A stretch of DNA of 64,000 nucleotides from Chitinophaga pinensis (GCA_945901065.1 CAMDKI010000007.1:1-64000); one strand, 5' to 3'; counted from the stretch's first letter, positions 43,335-52,717 are shown. Made by a program: numbers and translations. Notes: generated by a model from the sequence alone, not told the origin.

Positions 43335-43937
43335 ATGTTTACACTTATTACTAGTTGGTACCACGAGCCCGATGCAGGGCGCAGGGCTGAGCTATTGTAT
43401 TGCTTGGCCCGAAACCTAGAGCACCCATTGATTAAAAAGGTGTGGCTTGTGTTTGATGGCGAGCCAGATATACCCTACCACCCGAAAATAAGGGTGAGGC
43501 AAGTGGGTCATAGGGCTTTGTTTAAAGACTTAATAAAACTTGGCAACGAGTTGCAAGGCATTGTTATACTTGCCAATACTGACATTTACTTTGACGAGTC
43601 GCTGGCGGAGGCACAATACCTAAAACCCAACGATTGCTACGCCCTTACGCGCTGGGATGTGACTAAAGCAAGAGGTCTGAAGTTTTACAATAAAGACTGC
43701 AGCCAAGATGCTTGGATATACCGGCCTAAGTTGAGGGGCATTGAAGGTAACTATTGCCCGGGTAAACCTGGATGCGACAACCGCTTGGCATATGAACTGA
43801 CCGAAGCGGGCATAAGGGTTACCAACCCTTCTAAAACCATTAAGGCTTGCCACTTGCACCTTACCAATTTGCGCAGGTATAGCCGCCACGAAACCGTTCC
43901 AGAACCTTATTTAATCATTAACCCTACACTGCTATGA
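43335..43937 (+). CDS. Glycosyltransferase-like protein in phage module (2)
   Basis: 200 residues beginning MFTLITSWYHEPDAGRRAEL. The central motif GIVILANTDIYFDESL is a DxD-like site of GT-A enzymes, and the pattern of strands before it (VWLVFDGEPDIP) fits nucleotide-sugar binding. Several cysteines occur near GIEGNYCPGKPGCDN, possibly a metal site. There is no membrane segment. The stop overlaps the start of the next transferase by 4 nt (ATGA), so translation is coupled. Confidence 0.6.
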   Translation: MFTLITSWYHEPDAGRRAELLYCLARNLEHPLIKKVWLVFDGEPDIPYHPKIRVRQVGHRALFKDLIKLGNELQGIVILANTDIYFDESLAEAQYLKPNDCYALTRWDVTKARGLKFYNKDCSQDAWIYRPKLRGIEGNYCPGKPGCDNRLAYELTEAGIRVTNPSKTIKACHLHLTNLRRYSRHETVPEPYLIINPTLL

Positions 43938-44854
43938 ACGTGCTATATGTAAGCCTTGGTGACCACCAGCATGCACTGCTTAAAGCACTTGGGGGCCTTG
44001 GGCAACTCACGGAAGTAAATTGGCGCAAAGACCCTAACGTAAATGCCACCTTGCAAAAACTGGCACACCAACAGCAATTCGATTTGTGCTTTTTTCAGTT
44101 GCAAACACCCGGTATTATTCGCATCGAGACCTTAAAAGGGTTGAGTGGATACAAAGTAAACTGGACCGGCGATGTGCGTTTCCCGACACCGAAATGGTAC
44201 TTGGATATGGCACCGCACTTTGATATTACCTTGTTTACCAACGAGTATGATGTGGCAGTGCTTCGCAAGCAAGGCTTGAATGCGGGCTATTTGCCCATGG
44301 GTTTTGAGGACGAAATATTTGTACCTAACGGCCCAGCCGAACACTTGGCAGAGGTGGTTTTTATGGCGAATAACTACGGCAGCACTTTTCCGCTAAGCAG
44401 CTACCGGATGGAGTTGGTGAAGACCTTGCACCAACAGCGCGACTTTTCGTTTGCCGTATGCGGCACGGGTTGGCCTTTTGCCACCGAAAACCTGAACAAA
44501 CGGCCAGCGCGCGAAGCCGCTATATACCGCGGCGCCAAAATGGCCATTAACCTCAGTCATTTCGATTACCCAAGGTACAGCAGCGGCCGCATGTTCAATA
44601 TGCTGGGCGCGGGTGCGCTGTGCTTATCGCATCACTACCAAAGCATTGAAGACGATTTTAGGGTAGGAACACACCTTGATACTTTTAGAAGCATACCGGA
44701 GCTATTGGAAATGATTAGGTACTACTTACGCAACGATATGGCACGCATGCGCATAGCTGCCAACGGCTGCGACCTTGCCCATAGCCAACTCACTTGGCAA
44801 AAGCGGCTAGAAGCACTGACTTCAAATTATTACCAACTCGAAACCCGTAACTGA
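43934..44854 (+). CDS. CgeB/GT4-like glycosyltransferase in phage module (3)
   Basis: 306 residues with a GT-B layout: an N-terminal domain (MNVLYVSLGDHQHALLKALG) and a C-terminal domain with the phrase AKMAINLSHFDYPRYSSGRM followed by FNMLGAGALCLSH, typical of CgeB-like glycosyltransferases (Glyco_trans_1_2). There is no signal peptide. The last six codons and the stop (QLETRN) are encoded by a heptamer repeat array that continues into the gap. Confidence 0.65.
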   Translation: MNVLYVSLGDHQHALLKALGGLGQLTEVNWRKDPNVNATLQKLAHQQQFDLCFFQLQTPGIIRIETLKGLSGYKVNWTGDVRFPTPKWYLDMAPHFDITLFTNEYDVAVLRKQGLNAGYLPMGFEDEIFVPNGPAEHLAEVVFMANNYGSTFPLSSYRMELVKTLHQQRDFSFAVCGTGWPFATENLNKRPAREAAIYRGAKMAINLSHFDYPRYSSGRMFNMLGAGALCLSHHYQSIEDDFRVGTHLDTFRSIPELLEMIRYYLRNDMARMRIAANGCDLAHSQLTWQKRLEALTSNYYQLETRN

Positions 44855-44867
44855 TAACCCGTAACCC
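44835..44867. repeat. AACYCGY heptamer array at gene end
   Basis: AACTCGA, AACCCGT, AACTGAT, AACCCGT, AACCC in tandem across the stop of the third transferase and the gap before the fourth. The stop TGA lies inside the third unit. Confidence 0.75.
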
Positions 44868-44871
44868 AATT

Positions 44872-45642
44872 ATGTCTTTAGCCGCTATATACAACACTTT
44901 TGATGGGGAAGAACTACTCGAAGGTAGCATTGCCCAGATAGTTGACCAGGTGGACGAAGTGCTGATTATATATCAATTGCAATCGAACATTGGAGAGCAC
45001 TACCCCGAATTATTGACCACGCTAGCTGCCATTAAACAACGTTGGCAGAAGGTACGGCTGCGCAAGTACGAGCCAGACTTTAACCTCACCCCGAGCAATA
45101 ACGAGCGCATAAAAAGACAGATTGGCCTTGATTGGGCATTGCAGCTGGGTTGTACCCATTACTTGTTTTTAGACAACGATGAATATTACGACACCCAGGC
45201 CTTTGCTGCCGCTAAGGCCAAATTGGAGCTGGGCGAATACGATGCATCTGCCTGCAGGCTCTACACCTACTATAAGCAGCCCACCTATCGGTTGCAGCCC
45301 ATTGAAAATTATTGGGTGCCTTTTATGGGCAGGCTAAAACCAGGTATGAAAGCAGGAGGCAAATTCCCGGTGCTGGTGGACCCAACCAGAGGTGTAAAGC
45401 CTATTGAGCGGTGCTACCTTTTTGCCGAGCACGACCTAGTGACGCACCACTATAGCTACGTCCGAAAGGATATTGGCCGAAAGCTGCGCAATAGCAGCGC
45501 CGCCCGAAATTTTGGCAACATTGCCCAAAAGGTTGAGCAGTTTAATGCTTGGCTTCCCGGGCAGCCGTTGGTTCACTTTAGCAATTATGGTATAGTTGAA
45601 GTACCCAACCTTTTTGGGATAGGAGGAAAAGTTGATTGCTAG
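44872..45642 (+). CDS. Family 2-like glycosyltransferase in phage module (4)
   Basis: 256 residues. The GT-A core starts at MSLAAIYNTFDGEELLEGSI, and the metal-binding motif is THYLFLDNDEYYDTQ (about 95-109). The C-terminal part has a HHYSYVRKDIGRKLRNSS basic segment. This family is often annotated as glycosyltransferase family 2 or 92-like. It ends the transferase block; a 62-nt gap with AACCAAT-type repeats (45664-45703) separates it from the tail completion genes. Confidence 0.62.
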   Translation: MSLAAIYNTFDGEELLEGSIAQIVDQVDEVLIIYQLQSNIGEHYPELLTTLAAIKQRWQKVRLRKYEPDFNLTPSNNERIKRQIGLDWALQLGCTHYLFLDNDEYYDTQAFAAAKAKLELGEYDASACRLYTYYKQPTYRLQPIENYWVPFMGRLKPGMKAGGKFPVLVDPTRGVKPIERCYLFAEHDLVTHHYSYVRKDIGRKLRNSSAARNFGNIAQKVEQFNAWLPGQPLVHFSNYGIVEVPNLFGIGGKVDC

Positions 45643-45663
45643 GAACCTATTGCCCTTTTGCAG

Positions 45664-45703
45664 CCACCGATTAACCAATTGTCCAATAACCAATCAACCA
45701 AAT
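45664..45703. repeat. AACCAAT-type heptamer repeats
   Basis: Imperfect AACCAAT units (AACCAATTG, TCCAATA, ACCAATC, AACCAAATC) run up to the ATG at 45705. A second array of the same type is at 52678-52712. Confidence 0.6.
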
Positions 45704-45704
45704 C

Positions 45705-46178
45705 ATGACTATAACCCAACTGATAAGCGAAATAGAAACTATTGCCCAGGCACAAGCAGGGCTCAATGGCCTGATTTATGGCGAGCCTTTTGAAATTAAC
45801 AACCAACGCAACAAGGACTATCCGCTGCTATTTATCGATCGTAATGTGCGCATTGAGGGCATGAACATGAAAACCCGACAACGGGTGTATCAGCTCAAAT
45901 TGTCGTTTTTCGATAGGTACCCAAGGCCCGAAGAGATGGCCACTGCTAGCCAAACCAAGCAGCGCGACCTGGAAGTATTGGCTGAGCAATTTCTCTTTGA
46001 ATTTAAAGCCCGCTACAAAGCCAATGGCTTCCCTTGGAAAATAGAAAACGAGGAGAAAGTTGCCGGCAATTGGCAGTACCGAAAACATCAAGACCGATTG
46101 ATTGAACTCACCTACACGCTGCAAATACGCTGCCAAGGCGAGTGCCTAGCAGGAACCTTTAACTACCCAACGCTATGA
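45705..46178 (+). CDS. Probable phage tail completion/terminator protein
   Basis: 157 residues, mixed alpha/beta. Position, size and the pattern of a conserved GEPFEINNQRNKDYPLLF strand followed by YQLKLSFFDRYP suggest a tail terminator- or completion-type protein as found in Bacteroidota phages. The call rests largely on context: the gene is followed with a 4-nt overlap (ATGA) by another small protein and then by tail genes. Confidence 0.5.
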   Translation: MTITQLISEIETIAQAQAGLNGLIYGEPFEINNQRNKDYPLLFIDRNVRIEGMNMKTRQRVYQLKLSFFDRYPRPEEMATASQTKQRDLEVLAEQFLFEFKARYKANGFPWKIENEEKVAGNWQYRKHQDRLIELTYTLQIRCQGECLAGTFNYPTL

Positions 46179-46477
46179 AAAACCTAGAACTAGCCCTGCA
46201 AGAAGCCGCCGCCCGATTGGATGCGGCCATAAAACGCGAATTGGAACTGCGTCAACACAACAAAACAGGGAAGCTGAGCGGCTCGGTGCAAACCGAATTG
46301 AAAAGTGTAACCAACGGATACCAGCTAAACACGCGCATGGAAGATTATGGTCGCAAAGTGAACGAGCGTAGCGGGTTTTTAGATGCTGCCATCAGCAGCG
46401 AGGAAGCAGCCATCAACCGAATGATTGAAGAGGCTGTGCAGCAAGATTTGAACGATTTTTTGGATCAAGAATTATAA
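46175..46477 (+). CDS. Small phage neck/tail protein, HK97 gp10-like position
   Basis: 100 residues, helical ends with a central polar region (NKTGKLSGSVQTELKSVTNG). The phrase TGKLSGSV is like that of gp10-type tail completion proteins, where a flexible loop follows the first helix. It is translationally coupled to the preceding gene and stands 6 nt before the next tail gene. Family assignment is tentative. Confidence 0.45.
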   Translation: MKNLELALQEAAARLDAAIKRELELRQHNKTGKLSGSVQTELKSVTNGYQLNTRMEDYGRKVNERSGFLDAAISSEEAAINRMIEEAVQQDLNDFLDQEL

Positions 46478-46483
46478 CCCAAC

Positions 46484-48109
46484 ATGGCTATTTCCTTATC
46501 AATAGTTGGCCAACCTGCTAGCATAGTGGCGGCCTATAACCCCATTGAGTATAAAATACGCGTTTCGCCTGCGGGCGCTTCGCAATCGGTAAGTATGGCC
46601 ATATATCATGCCGATAGCACCACGCTTATTGCCCAATGGAGCCAGCAAATAGATTTTGGAAGTGCGGACACGTTCACGTTTAGGCTAGAGCAAGTATTGC
46701 AAGACAAACTGGCTTACAACCTGCACCAGCCCAGCGAATTTGGCGTGCTCGAAGCCCCGGATGCTAGTGTAAAGGTGTTTTGTGTGTTTTTGAACGACGA
46801 CCAAACGGCGTTTCAAATCAGTACGCCTATAACTGCTATAAATGGCGGTTTGCAGCTAGATGTTGAGCCCAGCTTGTCGCCTTACATTATGGATGGCAAT
46901 GGCGCCAAGCGGTTTCTTACCAGCTCCATGCCCGAAAAAGAAGTACAGATTGACGAATATGAAACACTAGCCATAGTTGCAGATACGACAACTAGCCTAG
47001 TGGCTAACATTAAAAGCTATTTGCCGGGCAACCCAGCACCCACCATTACCAATAATATTGCGATACCATCGACATTGGTTGGTAAAAAGCGCTTTGATGT
47101 GGCAATTGGGCCGCGCAATTTGAATTTGGCGCAAGCCCTAACCATTACCGAGGCCCACAGCCACTATGATGTGACTATTACCTCTAGCGGTAATGAGAAC
47201 TTTTTTTTGGATATGGATGGCGGCACTATGGAAGCCAGTATTAATGGGTTTTTGGCTGGGCCAGGCTTCACTTCGGGCCAGCAAAGCAATGCGTTTGCCC
47301 ATACAGGAACAAAATCATTAAAAGTCAATTTTTCCGATGGGCCAGGCAGTGGTAGTTTTCACAATGGATGGAAATCAGCATCGGTGTTGCCCTTGGCGCA
47401 ATATACCACCTACACTTTCTCGTGCTGGGTGTATTGTACGGGCACGAAATCGACTAGCCAACCGCCCAGCATGCGTATAGGGGTGGAGGGATTAACCGAT
47501 GCCACCATTACCTACACCAACTCTTGGAATGCAGGCATTTTAAATCAATGGATACTGATGACCACGCAAGTAGTTACCGAGCAAGATACTGCCGCAAGAT
47601 TGGTGGTTGATAAGGCTGGCATATGGTCGGGGTTAACGGTTTATTTTGATGATGTCAACGTTTCGGGTATTCGAGTTTTTAGTGAAACCAAGCGCTATCG
47701 CTTGACCAAAAACAACTGCCACGCTACTCGAGTGCATTTCTTGAACCGTTTGGGCGGCATGGATAGCTACACGTTTGCCGGTGCCGAAAAAAGCAGCATA
47801 AAGACCGAAAGCAGCAGTTTTGAAAAACTGAAGCCTACTTGGTTTAATGCTACCAACCGGGGTAGGCAGGTGTTGCATAAGCAAGGAGCTGTGCGGCTAT
47901 CGTGCTCCAGCGATGCATTGCGGCCCGATGAAATGCTGTGGCTGCAGGAATTGCTTACCAGCCCTGCCGTGTATGTGCAGCAAGGCGATAAGCTGCTGCC
48001 CGTGTTGCTCCGCGATGGGGAGTTTGAAATACTCGACCCAGTTAAAAACATACTGCGCCTTAGGGTTGAATTGGAATATGCCAATGATATGATTTTGCAG
48101 CGCAATTGA
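46484..48109 (+). CDS. Tail protein with lectin-like (CBM) insertion
   Basis: 541 residues. The N-terminal part (1-235) and C-terminal part (about 400-541) read as one phage tail protein: strands such as NPIEYKIRVSPAGASQSVSM, then RYRLTKNNCHATRVHFLNRL at the junction. Between them about 160 residues have the pattern of a carbohydrate-binding module of the CBM4_9/F5-8 jelly-roll type: FFLDMDGGTMEASINGFLAG, HTGTKSLKVNF, TYTFSCWVY and VYFDDVNVSG. The virion could thus bind a host surface glycan. The start ATG is 6 nt after the previous stop. Confidence 0.6.
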   Translation: MAISLSIVGQPASIVAAYNPIEYKIRVSPAGASQSVSMAIYHADSTTLIAQWSQQIDFGSADTFTFRLEQVLQDKLAYNLHQPSEFGVLEAPDASVKVFCVFLNDDQTAFQISTPITAINGGLQLDVEPSLSPYIMDGNGAKRFLTSSMPEKEVQIDEYETLAIVADTTTSLVANIKSYLPGNPAPTITNNIAIPSTLVGKKRFDVAIGPRNLNLAQALTITEAHSHYDVTITSSGNENFFLDMDGGTMEASINGFLAGPGFTSGQQSNAFAHTGTKSLKVNFSDGPGSGSFHNGWKSASVLPLAQYTTYTFSCWVYCTGTKSTSQPPSMRIGVEGLTDATITYTNSWNAGILNQWILMTTQVVTEQDTAARLVVDKAGIWSGLTVYFDDVNVSGIRVFSETKRYRLTKNNCHATRVHFLNRLGGMDSYTFAGAEKSSIKTESSSFEKLKPTWFNATNRGRQVLHKQGAVRLSCSSDALRPDEMLWLQELLTSPAVYVQQGDKLLPVLLRDGEFEILDPVKNILRLRVELEYANDMILQRN

Positions 48110-48120
48110 TACCCAACCAA

Positions 48121-48321
48121 ATGGAAACTAAACTCAACGAATACCTGCACATAACCCGTGGGCAAGAACAAATGCTGCTGCATTTGGAGGCCGAGATTGA
48201 TGATTTTCTGGACCTATTGAATGCCTTGCGCGGCCGGGGCTTTCGCTTTAAAGTAATTGCCCAGCAGGAATACTATTACCTAAAAGACACCCTGAAAATA
48301 GCAGGCTACGCCGCTAAATAA
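48121..48321 (+). CDS. Small helical phage protein
   Basis: 66 residues from ATG 48121; an in-frame start at 48106 overlaps the preceding gene. Acidic helix (LHLEAEIDDFLDLLNAL) followed by a basic segment (RGRGFRFKVIAQQEYYYL). No family recognised. It sits 8 nt before the large baseplate/fibre gene and may be its chaperone, which is a guess from position. Confidence 0.45.
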   Translation: METKLNEYLHITRGQEQMLLHLEAEIDDFLDLLNALRGRGFRFKVIAQQEYYYLKDTLKIAGYAAK

Positions 48322-48329
48322 ACTGAACC

Positions 48330-50957
48330 ATGAACCCGCAAATCAGCCTCAACATATACTCCGAAGATTTTACCCAACCGTTGGGTACTTTGGAACTTAC
48401 TGACCATGCCGATTTTCCGCTAGCGTTAACCTGGTCTACCGGCGATTTTACCGACATCACCAAGCGCAGCGGTAGCTTCTCCAAAACCTTTAAGGTGCCG
48501 GCAAGCAAGCTCAACAATCGTTTACTGGAGTTTATCTATCAAATCGGCATCAATTTTTACCAAAAGCATGCATCGTGCCGCGCCGAGGTTTTGTACAATG
48601 GTATTCCGTTTTTTAGCGGCAAACTCAAAATCAATAATGTATCGCAACACAGCCGCCCTGCCGAATATGATTTGGAGCTGATTGGCGATAACCTCGATTG
48701 GATTGAGTACATGAAGGACCATACCATCAGGGATATTGACTATGGCAACCGTACCGCTACCTATTACAACGATGAACTCTCCGAAGGCTTTGGCTACAAC
48801 CCGCTGCAAGTGGCGGCAACCACCAAATCGCACCCCTATACCGAGGCTTATGCTTTGGCTAGTTGGGCTAATTTCCCTGATAAGTTTGATTTTGTGTACG
48901 GCCTGAAAAGCTACGGTGCTTGGAAATCGGGCAACAAAGTGGTGATGGAAGATTTGCGACCCGATGTTTCTATTGCCCACATACTGCGCGAGGCTTTTAG
49001 CAAGGCTGGCTATGCGCTTGAGAGTGATTTTTGCGAATCGATTTTCTTTAAAAAACTAGTTTTGGCTTTCACTGGCGATGCCTTTACCAAAGCTGCCAAT
49101 GCCAATGATGCAATGCTTTTTAAGTCGGTACTATGCCAGCCTAAGGCATTTGCCAACCTTCCCAAAAACAGCACCATTGGCCCAAGTTTATTGCCGTTGA
49201 GCGACTGTGCCGGGTATTTTGACAACGGCAATAACTACAATACGCAAGTTTATACCGTGCCTAGCAGCAGTATGCAACAATTTGTAATTGCTGCGAGCAT
49301 TAAAATAACCCATTGGCACCAAAACCTGAAGTATCTGGGCATTGGTGTGGGCAGGTTGGTGGGCGGTAATTTAGTGCCCATAACCGAGGAGGCGGTAGCG
49401 TTTACCGGCAATGGGCAAACCGTAAATGTAACCGTTGATACCCAATTTTTGCCCTTTACTCAAGGGGAACAGATATGTGTTTATACAATCGTAAAGACCC
49501 ACAATTGGGGCTTATCAAACTTCAATTTGCAAAACAAGAGCCCTCGTTTCGAAATACAGCAACTCGAGTTTAGTAATGCCATAACGGGCGATATTGTGGA
49601 AGGGGCCACCTATGAGGTTTCGCAGGTGCTAACCGATGTAAAGTTGATTGATGTGCTCACGGGCATTATGAACATGTTTAACTTATACTTTCGCACCGAT
49701 ACCATTACCAAGAGGGTTTATTGTGAGCCTAGGGATCAGTTCTTAATGCCGCTCACAGAAGCGCAAGATTGGACGGCTAAGTTTGATTTGTCTAGAGAAG
49801 CCGAAATACAGTATATAGACGATTATAAGCGGGATGTAACGTTTCAATATAAGCTCGATACCAAAGATGCTTTTTTGAAAGAGCGTGCCGAAACCACCAA
49901 TAAACAACCGGGTTCGTTGGCGCATAAGTTGCCCATAAAATACAACCCCGGCAACCAAGAGTTGGGCACTAAAAACTTTGCTTACACCCTTACGTTCCAA
50001 GATTGGAACATTTTCAATCCCTTTAACCAATCAAACGCCGCCCCCGAGATACCGCGGTTGTGGAAAGACCTTGCACCATACCCCGATGTGAGCTATGATT
50101 TTGCGCCACGGGTACTATACTACGAGGGCTATAAAGCTAAAACGTTGCCCAACAGGTTAGGGCAACCCAAAACCTCGGCTTGGTTGTTTGGCCGTAACCC
50201 TTCCTTTAGGTTGAAATACCCGGTGTTGAGTAGCGATGTGTTAGCCTATGGTGGCGCGCAGGGTTTGGTAAACAATTATTACAAAAACACCATAGCCCAA
50301 ATTGAGGATGGCAGGCAGGTTATCGCCTATTTCAAGCTCGATATAACAGATGTATTGCAACTCAATTTGCAACGGCCCATTTACATCAACCACCCAACCA
50401 TTAGGGGTTATTACTACATCACCACCATTGCCGATTATAGGCCAGCATTGGGTTTGCCAGTAAAGGTTACGTTGCTGCCCGTGCTGGCATCGAACAACAT
50501 CGAGCTCGATTTAACCACCCAAGCCGAATACGCATCTGTTAGCCAAATGGCGCCCACACTGGGGCGCGGCACGGGTAGGGCTTCGCAATACGGCAATGAA
50601 CATTTAGGGTCATTTACTGATACGCCCTCGGCAGTGCTGCACAACGGCACTGGCAACTGGGCGCCAGCAGGCTCGGCTTCGGTGGCCCTGGGGCAAGGCG
50701 CTATTGCTGCTGCACGCAACCAAACCGTGCTGGGCGCTTACAATGTGGTTAGCCCCGACGACATTATACAAGTGGGCGGCGGTACCTCCAATACCGACCG
50801 ATACAGGGCCTTCACCTTCACCCAAGATGGCAACTTTTTGGTGCAAGGCGGCTACCTGTATACCACTGATGGTCGCGAAATTATGTTCGCATCGCAGCGA
50901 AACGAACAGGGCCGACCAAAACGATTTGATAAGCTGCATTTAAAAGGAAACCAATAA
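48330..50957 (+). CDS. Large tail baseplate/fibre protein with YadA-like head repeats
   Basis: 875 residues. The N-terminal region has the phrase TDITKRSGSFSKTFKVPASK, which recurs in tail or baseplate proteins of Bacteroidota phages. The middle is beta-rich. Near the C-terminus the segment AGSASVALGQGAIAAARNQT matches the trimeric autotransporter head-repeat pattern, followed by NLFVQGG-like turns, so the tip is probably trimeric and may contact the host. The next gene starts 4 nt after its stop. Domain borders are approximate. Confidence 0.65.
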   Translation: MNPQISLNIYSEDFTQPLGTLELTDHADFPLALTWSTGDFTDITKRSGSFSKTFKVPASKLNNRLLEFIYQIGINFYQKHASCRAEVLYNGIPFFSGKLKINNVSQHSRPAEYDLELIGDNLDWIEYMKDHTIRDIDYGNRTATYYNDELSEGFGYNPLQVAATTKSHPYTEAYALASWANFPDKFDFVYGLKSYGAWKSGNKVVMEDLRPDVSIAHILREAFSKAGYALESDFCESIFFKKLVLAFTGDAFTKAANANDAMLFKSVLCQPKAFANLPKNSTIGPSLLPLSDCAGYFDNGNNYNTQVYTVPSSSMQQFVIAASIKITHWHQNLKYLGIGVGRLVGGNLVPITEEAVAFTGNGQTVNVTVDTQFLPFTQGEQICVYTIVKTHNWGLSNFNLQNKSPRFEIQQLEFSNAITGDIVEGATYEVSQVLTDVKLIDVLTGIMNMFNLYFRTDTITKRVYCEPRDQFLMPLTEAQDWTAKFDLSREAEIQYIDDYKRDVTFQYKLDTKDAFLKERAETTNKQPGSLAHKLPIKYNPGNQELGTKNFAYTLTFQDWNIFNPFNQSNAAPEIPRLWKDLAPYPDVSYDFAPRVLYYEGYKAKTLPNRLGQPKTSAWLFGRNPSFRLKYPVLSSDVLAYGGAQGLVNNYYKNTIAQIEDGRQVIAYFKLDITDVLQLNLQRPIYINHPTIRGYYYITTIADYRPALGLPVKVTLLPVLASNNIELDLTTQAEYASVSQMAPTLGRGTGRASQYGNEHLGSFTDTPSAVLHNGTGNWAPAGSASVALGQGAIAAARNQTVLGAYNVVSPDDIIQVGGGTSNTDRYRAFTFTQDGNFLVQGGYLYTTDGREIMFASQRNEQGRPKRFDKLHLKGNQ

Positions 50958-50961
50958 GAAC

Positions 50962-52248
50962 ATGGCAAAGGAAATAGCACTTCAAATATCGGTGGAGAAT
51001 GCCGAGTTCCAGCAATTGCTCAAGGACCTTGGGGCAATGTTGACCCTTTACGATAATCTAGCCAAAAGCCAAGCTACGTTAAGCGGCGCAAGCAGTCAGT
51101 TGGCTGCTACGCAACAGAAAATCTTGAAACTGGAACGGCAAATCGTACAAGGGCAAAGCGAAGCCATAGCCGCAACCTTGGATACGGCAACGGATAGTGC
51201 TTGTAGATTTGAAGTAAGTTTTAACAGCGCTTTAAAGGGCCTGCAAAAAACGGCAATGCAAACAGCCACCGTATTAAACGAGCTGAAACAAGCAGCCGAT
51301 TTGGTGGGGCTTGATGCACTGGCCAAAGGAATGGAGACGATTAACAACTACGTAAAACCATCAACCACTAGCGCACCCGATGATGGCACCGATAAGGTTG
51401 CCGTGGCCGAGGCGCTGAGGGGTAAGGCGCAGGCCGCCTCAAATGCCTTTACGGCCATGAACGATGCTTTGAACCTTGCCGACCAACTAAGCGAGGTGCG
51501 CTTGCAAAACGAGCTGGCACGAATTGATCAGAAACGCCAAGCAGAGATTGATGCCGTAAATGAAAGTGTGCTTTCTGAAGAGGGTAAAAAGGCTCAGTTG
51601 GATAGCATCAATGCCAAGTATGATAAGGAGGCCGAAGAAAAGAAAAAAGCCGCCGCCAGGCGCGAAAAGGCATTTGCCATTACTAAAGCTATTATTGCCG
51701 GCGCGCAGGCGGTGGTGCAAGGTATTGCGCAGTTTGGCCCACCTCCCAGCCCGGCAGGTATAGCCGCCATTGCGGCCGCTGCCGTAACCACCGCCGCCCA
51801 AGTGGCCTTAATAGCCAAGCAAAAGTTTGCCAAAGGCGGCTACATACCTTTCGAAATGGGTGGTTTGGTAGAAGGTGCGGCGCATAGTCAAGGTGGTGTG
51901 CCGTTTCTTTCAGGTGGCAACTTGATGGAAGCCGAGGGTGGCGAGCTGATAGTGAACCGCAATATTTGGAGCAGGCCCGATTTTGTAAAAAGCATTTCGG
52001 AGATGAATGCCATTACAGGTGGAAAACGGTTCTTTGCTTCGGGTGGTATGGTGCCCACGGTTGCGCCACCAACATACTTCAACACGGCAACTGCGCCAAT
52101 TGATGGAATGGATAGCGAAGCGCTGGTAAAAGGCCTTCGCGGGGTAATAGCCGATGAGGTGGGTAGCCTGAAAATAGTGAACAACGTGGTAGATACCACT
52201 AGCCAACAACAACGGCTACTGAATATTCAATCGGATGCTAGCTTTTGA
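50962..52248 (+). CDS. Short tail tape measure-like protein
   Basis: 428 residues. A long helical N-terminal half (QLAATQQKILKLERQIVQG, EKKKAAARREKAFAITKAII) is followed by a small-residue hydrophobic stretch (AGIAAIAAAAVTTAAQVALI), then the glycine-rich C-terminus KGGYIPFEMGGLVEGAAHSQ and GGELIVNR that is common in tape measure proteins. At about 0.15 nm per residue this length would set a tail of roughly 60 nm, short for a siphophage. The stop overlaps the next ATG by one base. Confidence 0.7.
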   Translation: MAKEIALQISVENAEFQQLLKDLGAMLTLYDNLAKSQATLSGASSQLAATQQKILKLERQIVQGQSEAIAATLDTATDSACRFEVSFNSALKGLQKTAMQTATVLNELKQAADLVGLDALAKGMETINNYVKPSTTSAPDDGTDKVAVAEALRGKAQAASNAFTAMNDALNLADQLSEVRLQNELARIDQKRQAEIDAVNESVLSEEGKKAQLDSINAKYDKEAEEKKKAAARREKAFAITKAIIAGAQAVVQGIAQFGPPPSPAGIAAIAAAAVTTAAQVALIAKQKFAKGGYIPFEMGGLVEGAAHSQGGVPFLSGGNLMEAEGGELIVNRNIWSRPDFVKSISEMNAITGGKRFFASGGMVPTVAPPTYFNTATAPIDGMDSEALVKGLRGVIADEVGSLKIVNNVVDTTSQQQRLLNIQSDASF

Positions 52249-52439
52249 TGGAAACGCTACTGGCTACACCAACACTGAAGCAGCAACGCTGGCAGCAATG
52301 CCAAGCTTGCCCGCACCTCAAAAACAAGCTATTGCACTTGTGGATTTTTAAACCCCTTGCGCGCTGCGGTATGTGCGGTTGTTTCTTGAAAGCGAAAATT
52401 GCCCTTAAACCCATGAAATGCCCACTAGCAAAATGGTAA
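52248..52439 (+). CDS. Small cysteine-rich, probable zinc-binding phage protein
   Basis: 63 residues from ATG 52248, whose A is also the last base of the tape measure stop. Two CxxC-type pairs (CQACPHL and CGMCGCFLK) and a further cysteine near the end (KPMKCPLAKW) suggest a zinc ribbon. Small proteins with this pattern are seen next to phage tail or packaging genes, but the function is unknown. It overlaps the next gene by about 20 nt. Confidence 0.55.
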   Translation: METLLATPTLKQQRWQQCQACPHLKNKLLHLWIFKPLARCGMCGCFLKAKIALKPMKCPLAKW

Positions 52440-52696
52440 GGAACAAACAATATAAAGGCCTGGAAAACATTTCGGCCGAAGACCAAAAACGAATACAGGA
52501 ATGCTTTGCCCGATGGCAACAAAACAGGCATCAGCCAAACAAAGAGGATGTGAAAACCTTATTTGCCAAGTACCACGAATACATCTACAAAAGCCCCAGC
52601 GATATGGCCTGCCCAAGCTGTGTGCAGTTTGTGTTCGACTATTGGAAAAGCGTGATTGAGCAATGGGAGCAGAGTCCAAAACCAATCAACCAATAA
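52418..52696 (+). CDS. Small phage protein with CPSC motif
   Basis: 92 residues (87 if started at ATG 52433). It is helical and charged, with a single CPSC motif near the C-terminus (DMACPSCVQFVFDYWKS). No family recognised; a role as a small terminase subunit was considered and not supported. The last residues PKPINQ and the stop are encoded by an AACCAAT heptamer array that runs on to 52712. Confidence 0.5.
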   Translation: MPTSKMVRNKQYKGLENISAEDQKRIQECFARWQQNRHQPNKEDVKTLFAKYHEYIYKSPSDMACPSCVQFVFDYWKSVIEQWEQSPKPINQ

Positions 52697-52717
52697 CCAA
52701 TTAACTAATAAACCATT

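Noticed and set aside
52418..52696. Small terminase subunit
   Set aside because: No helix-turn-helix pattern, wrong position, and a lone CPSC motif; nothing supports it beyond size.
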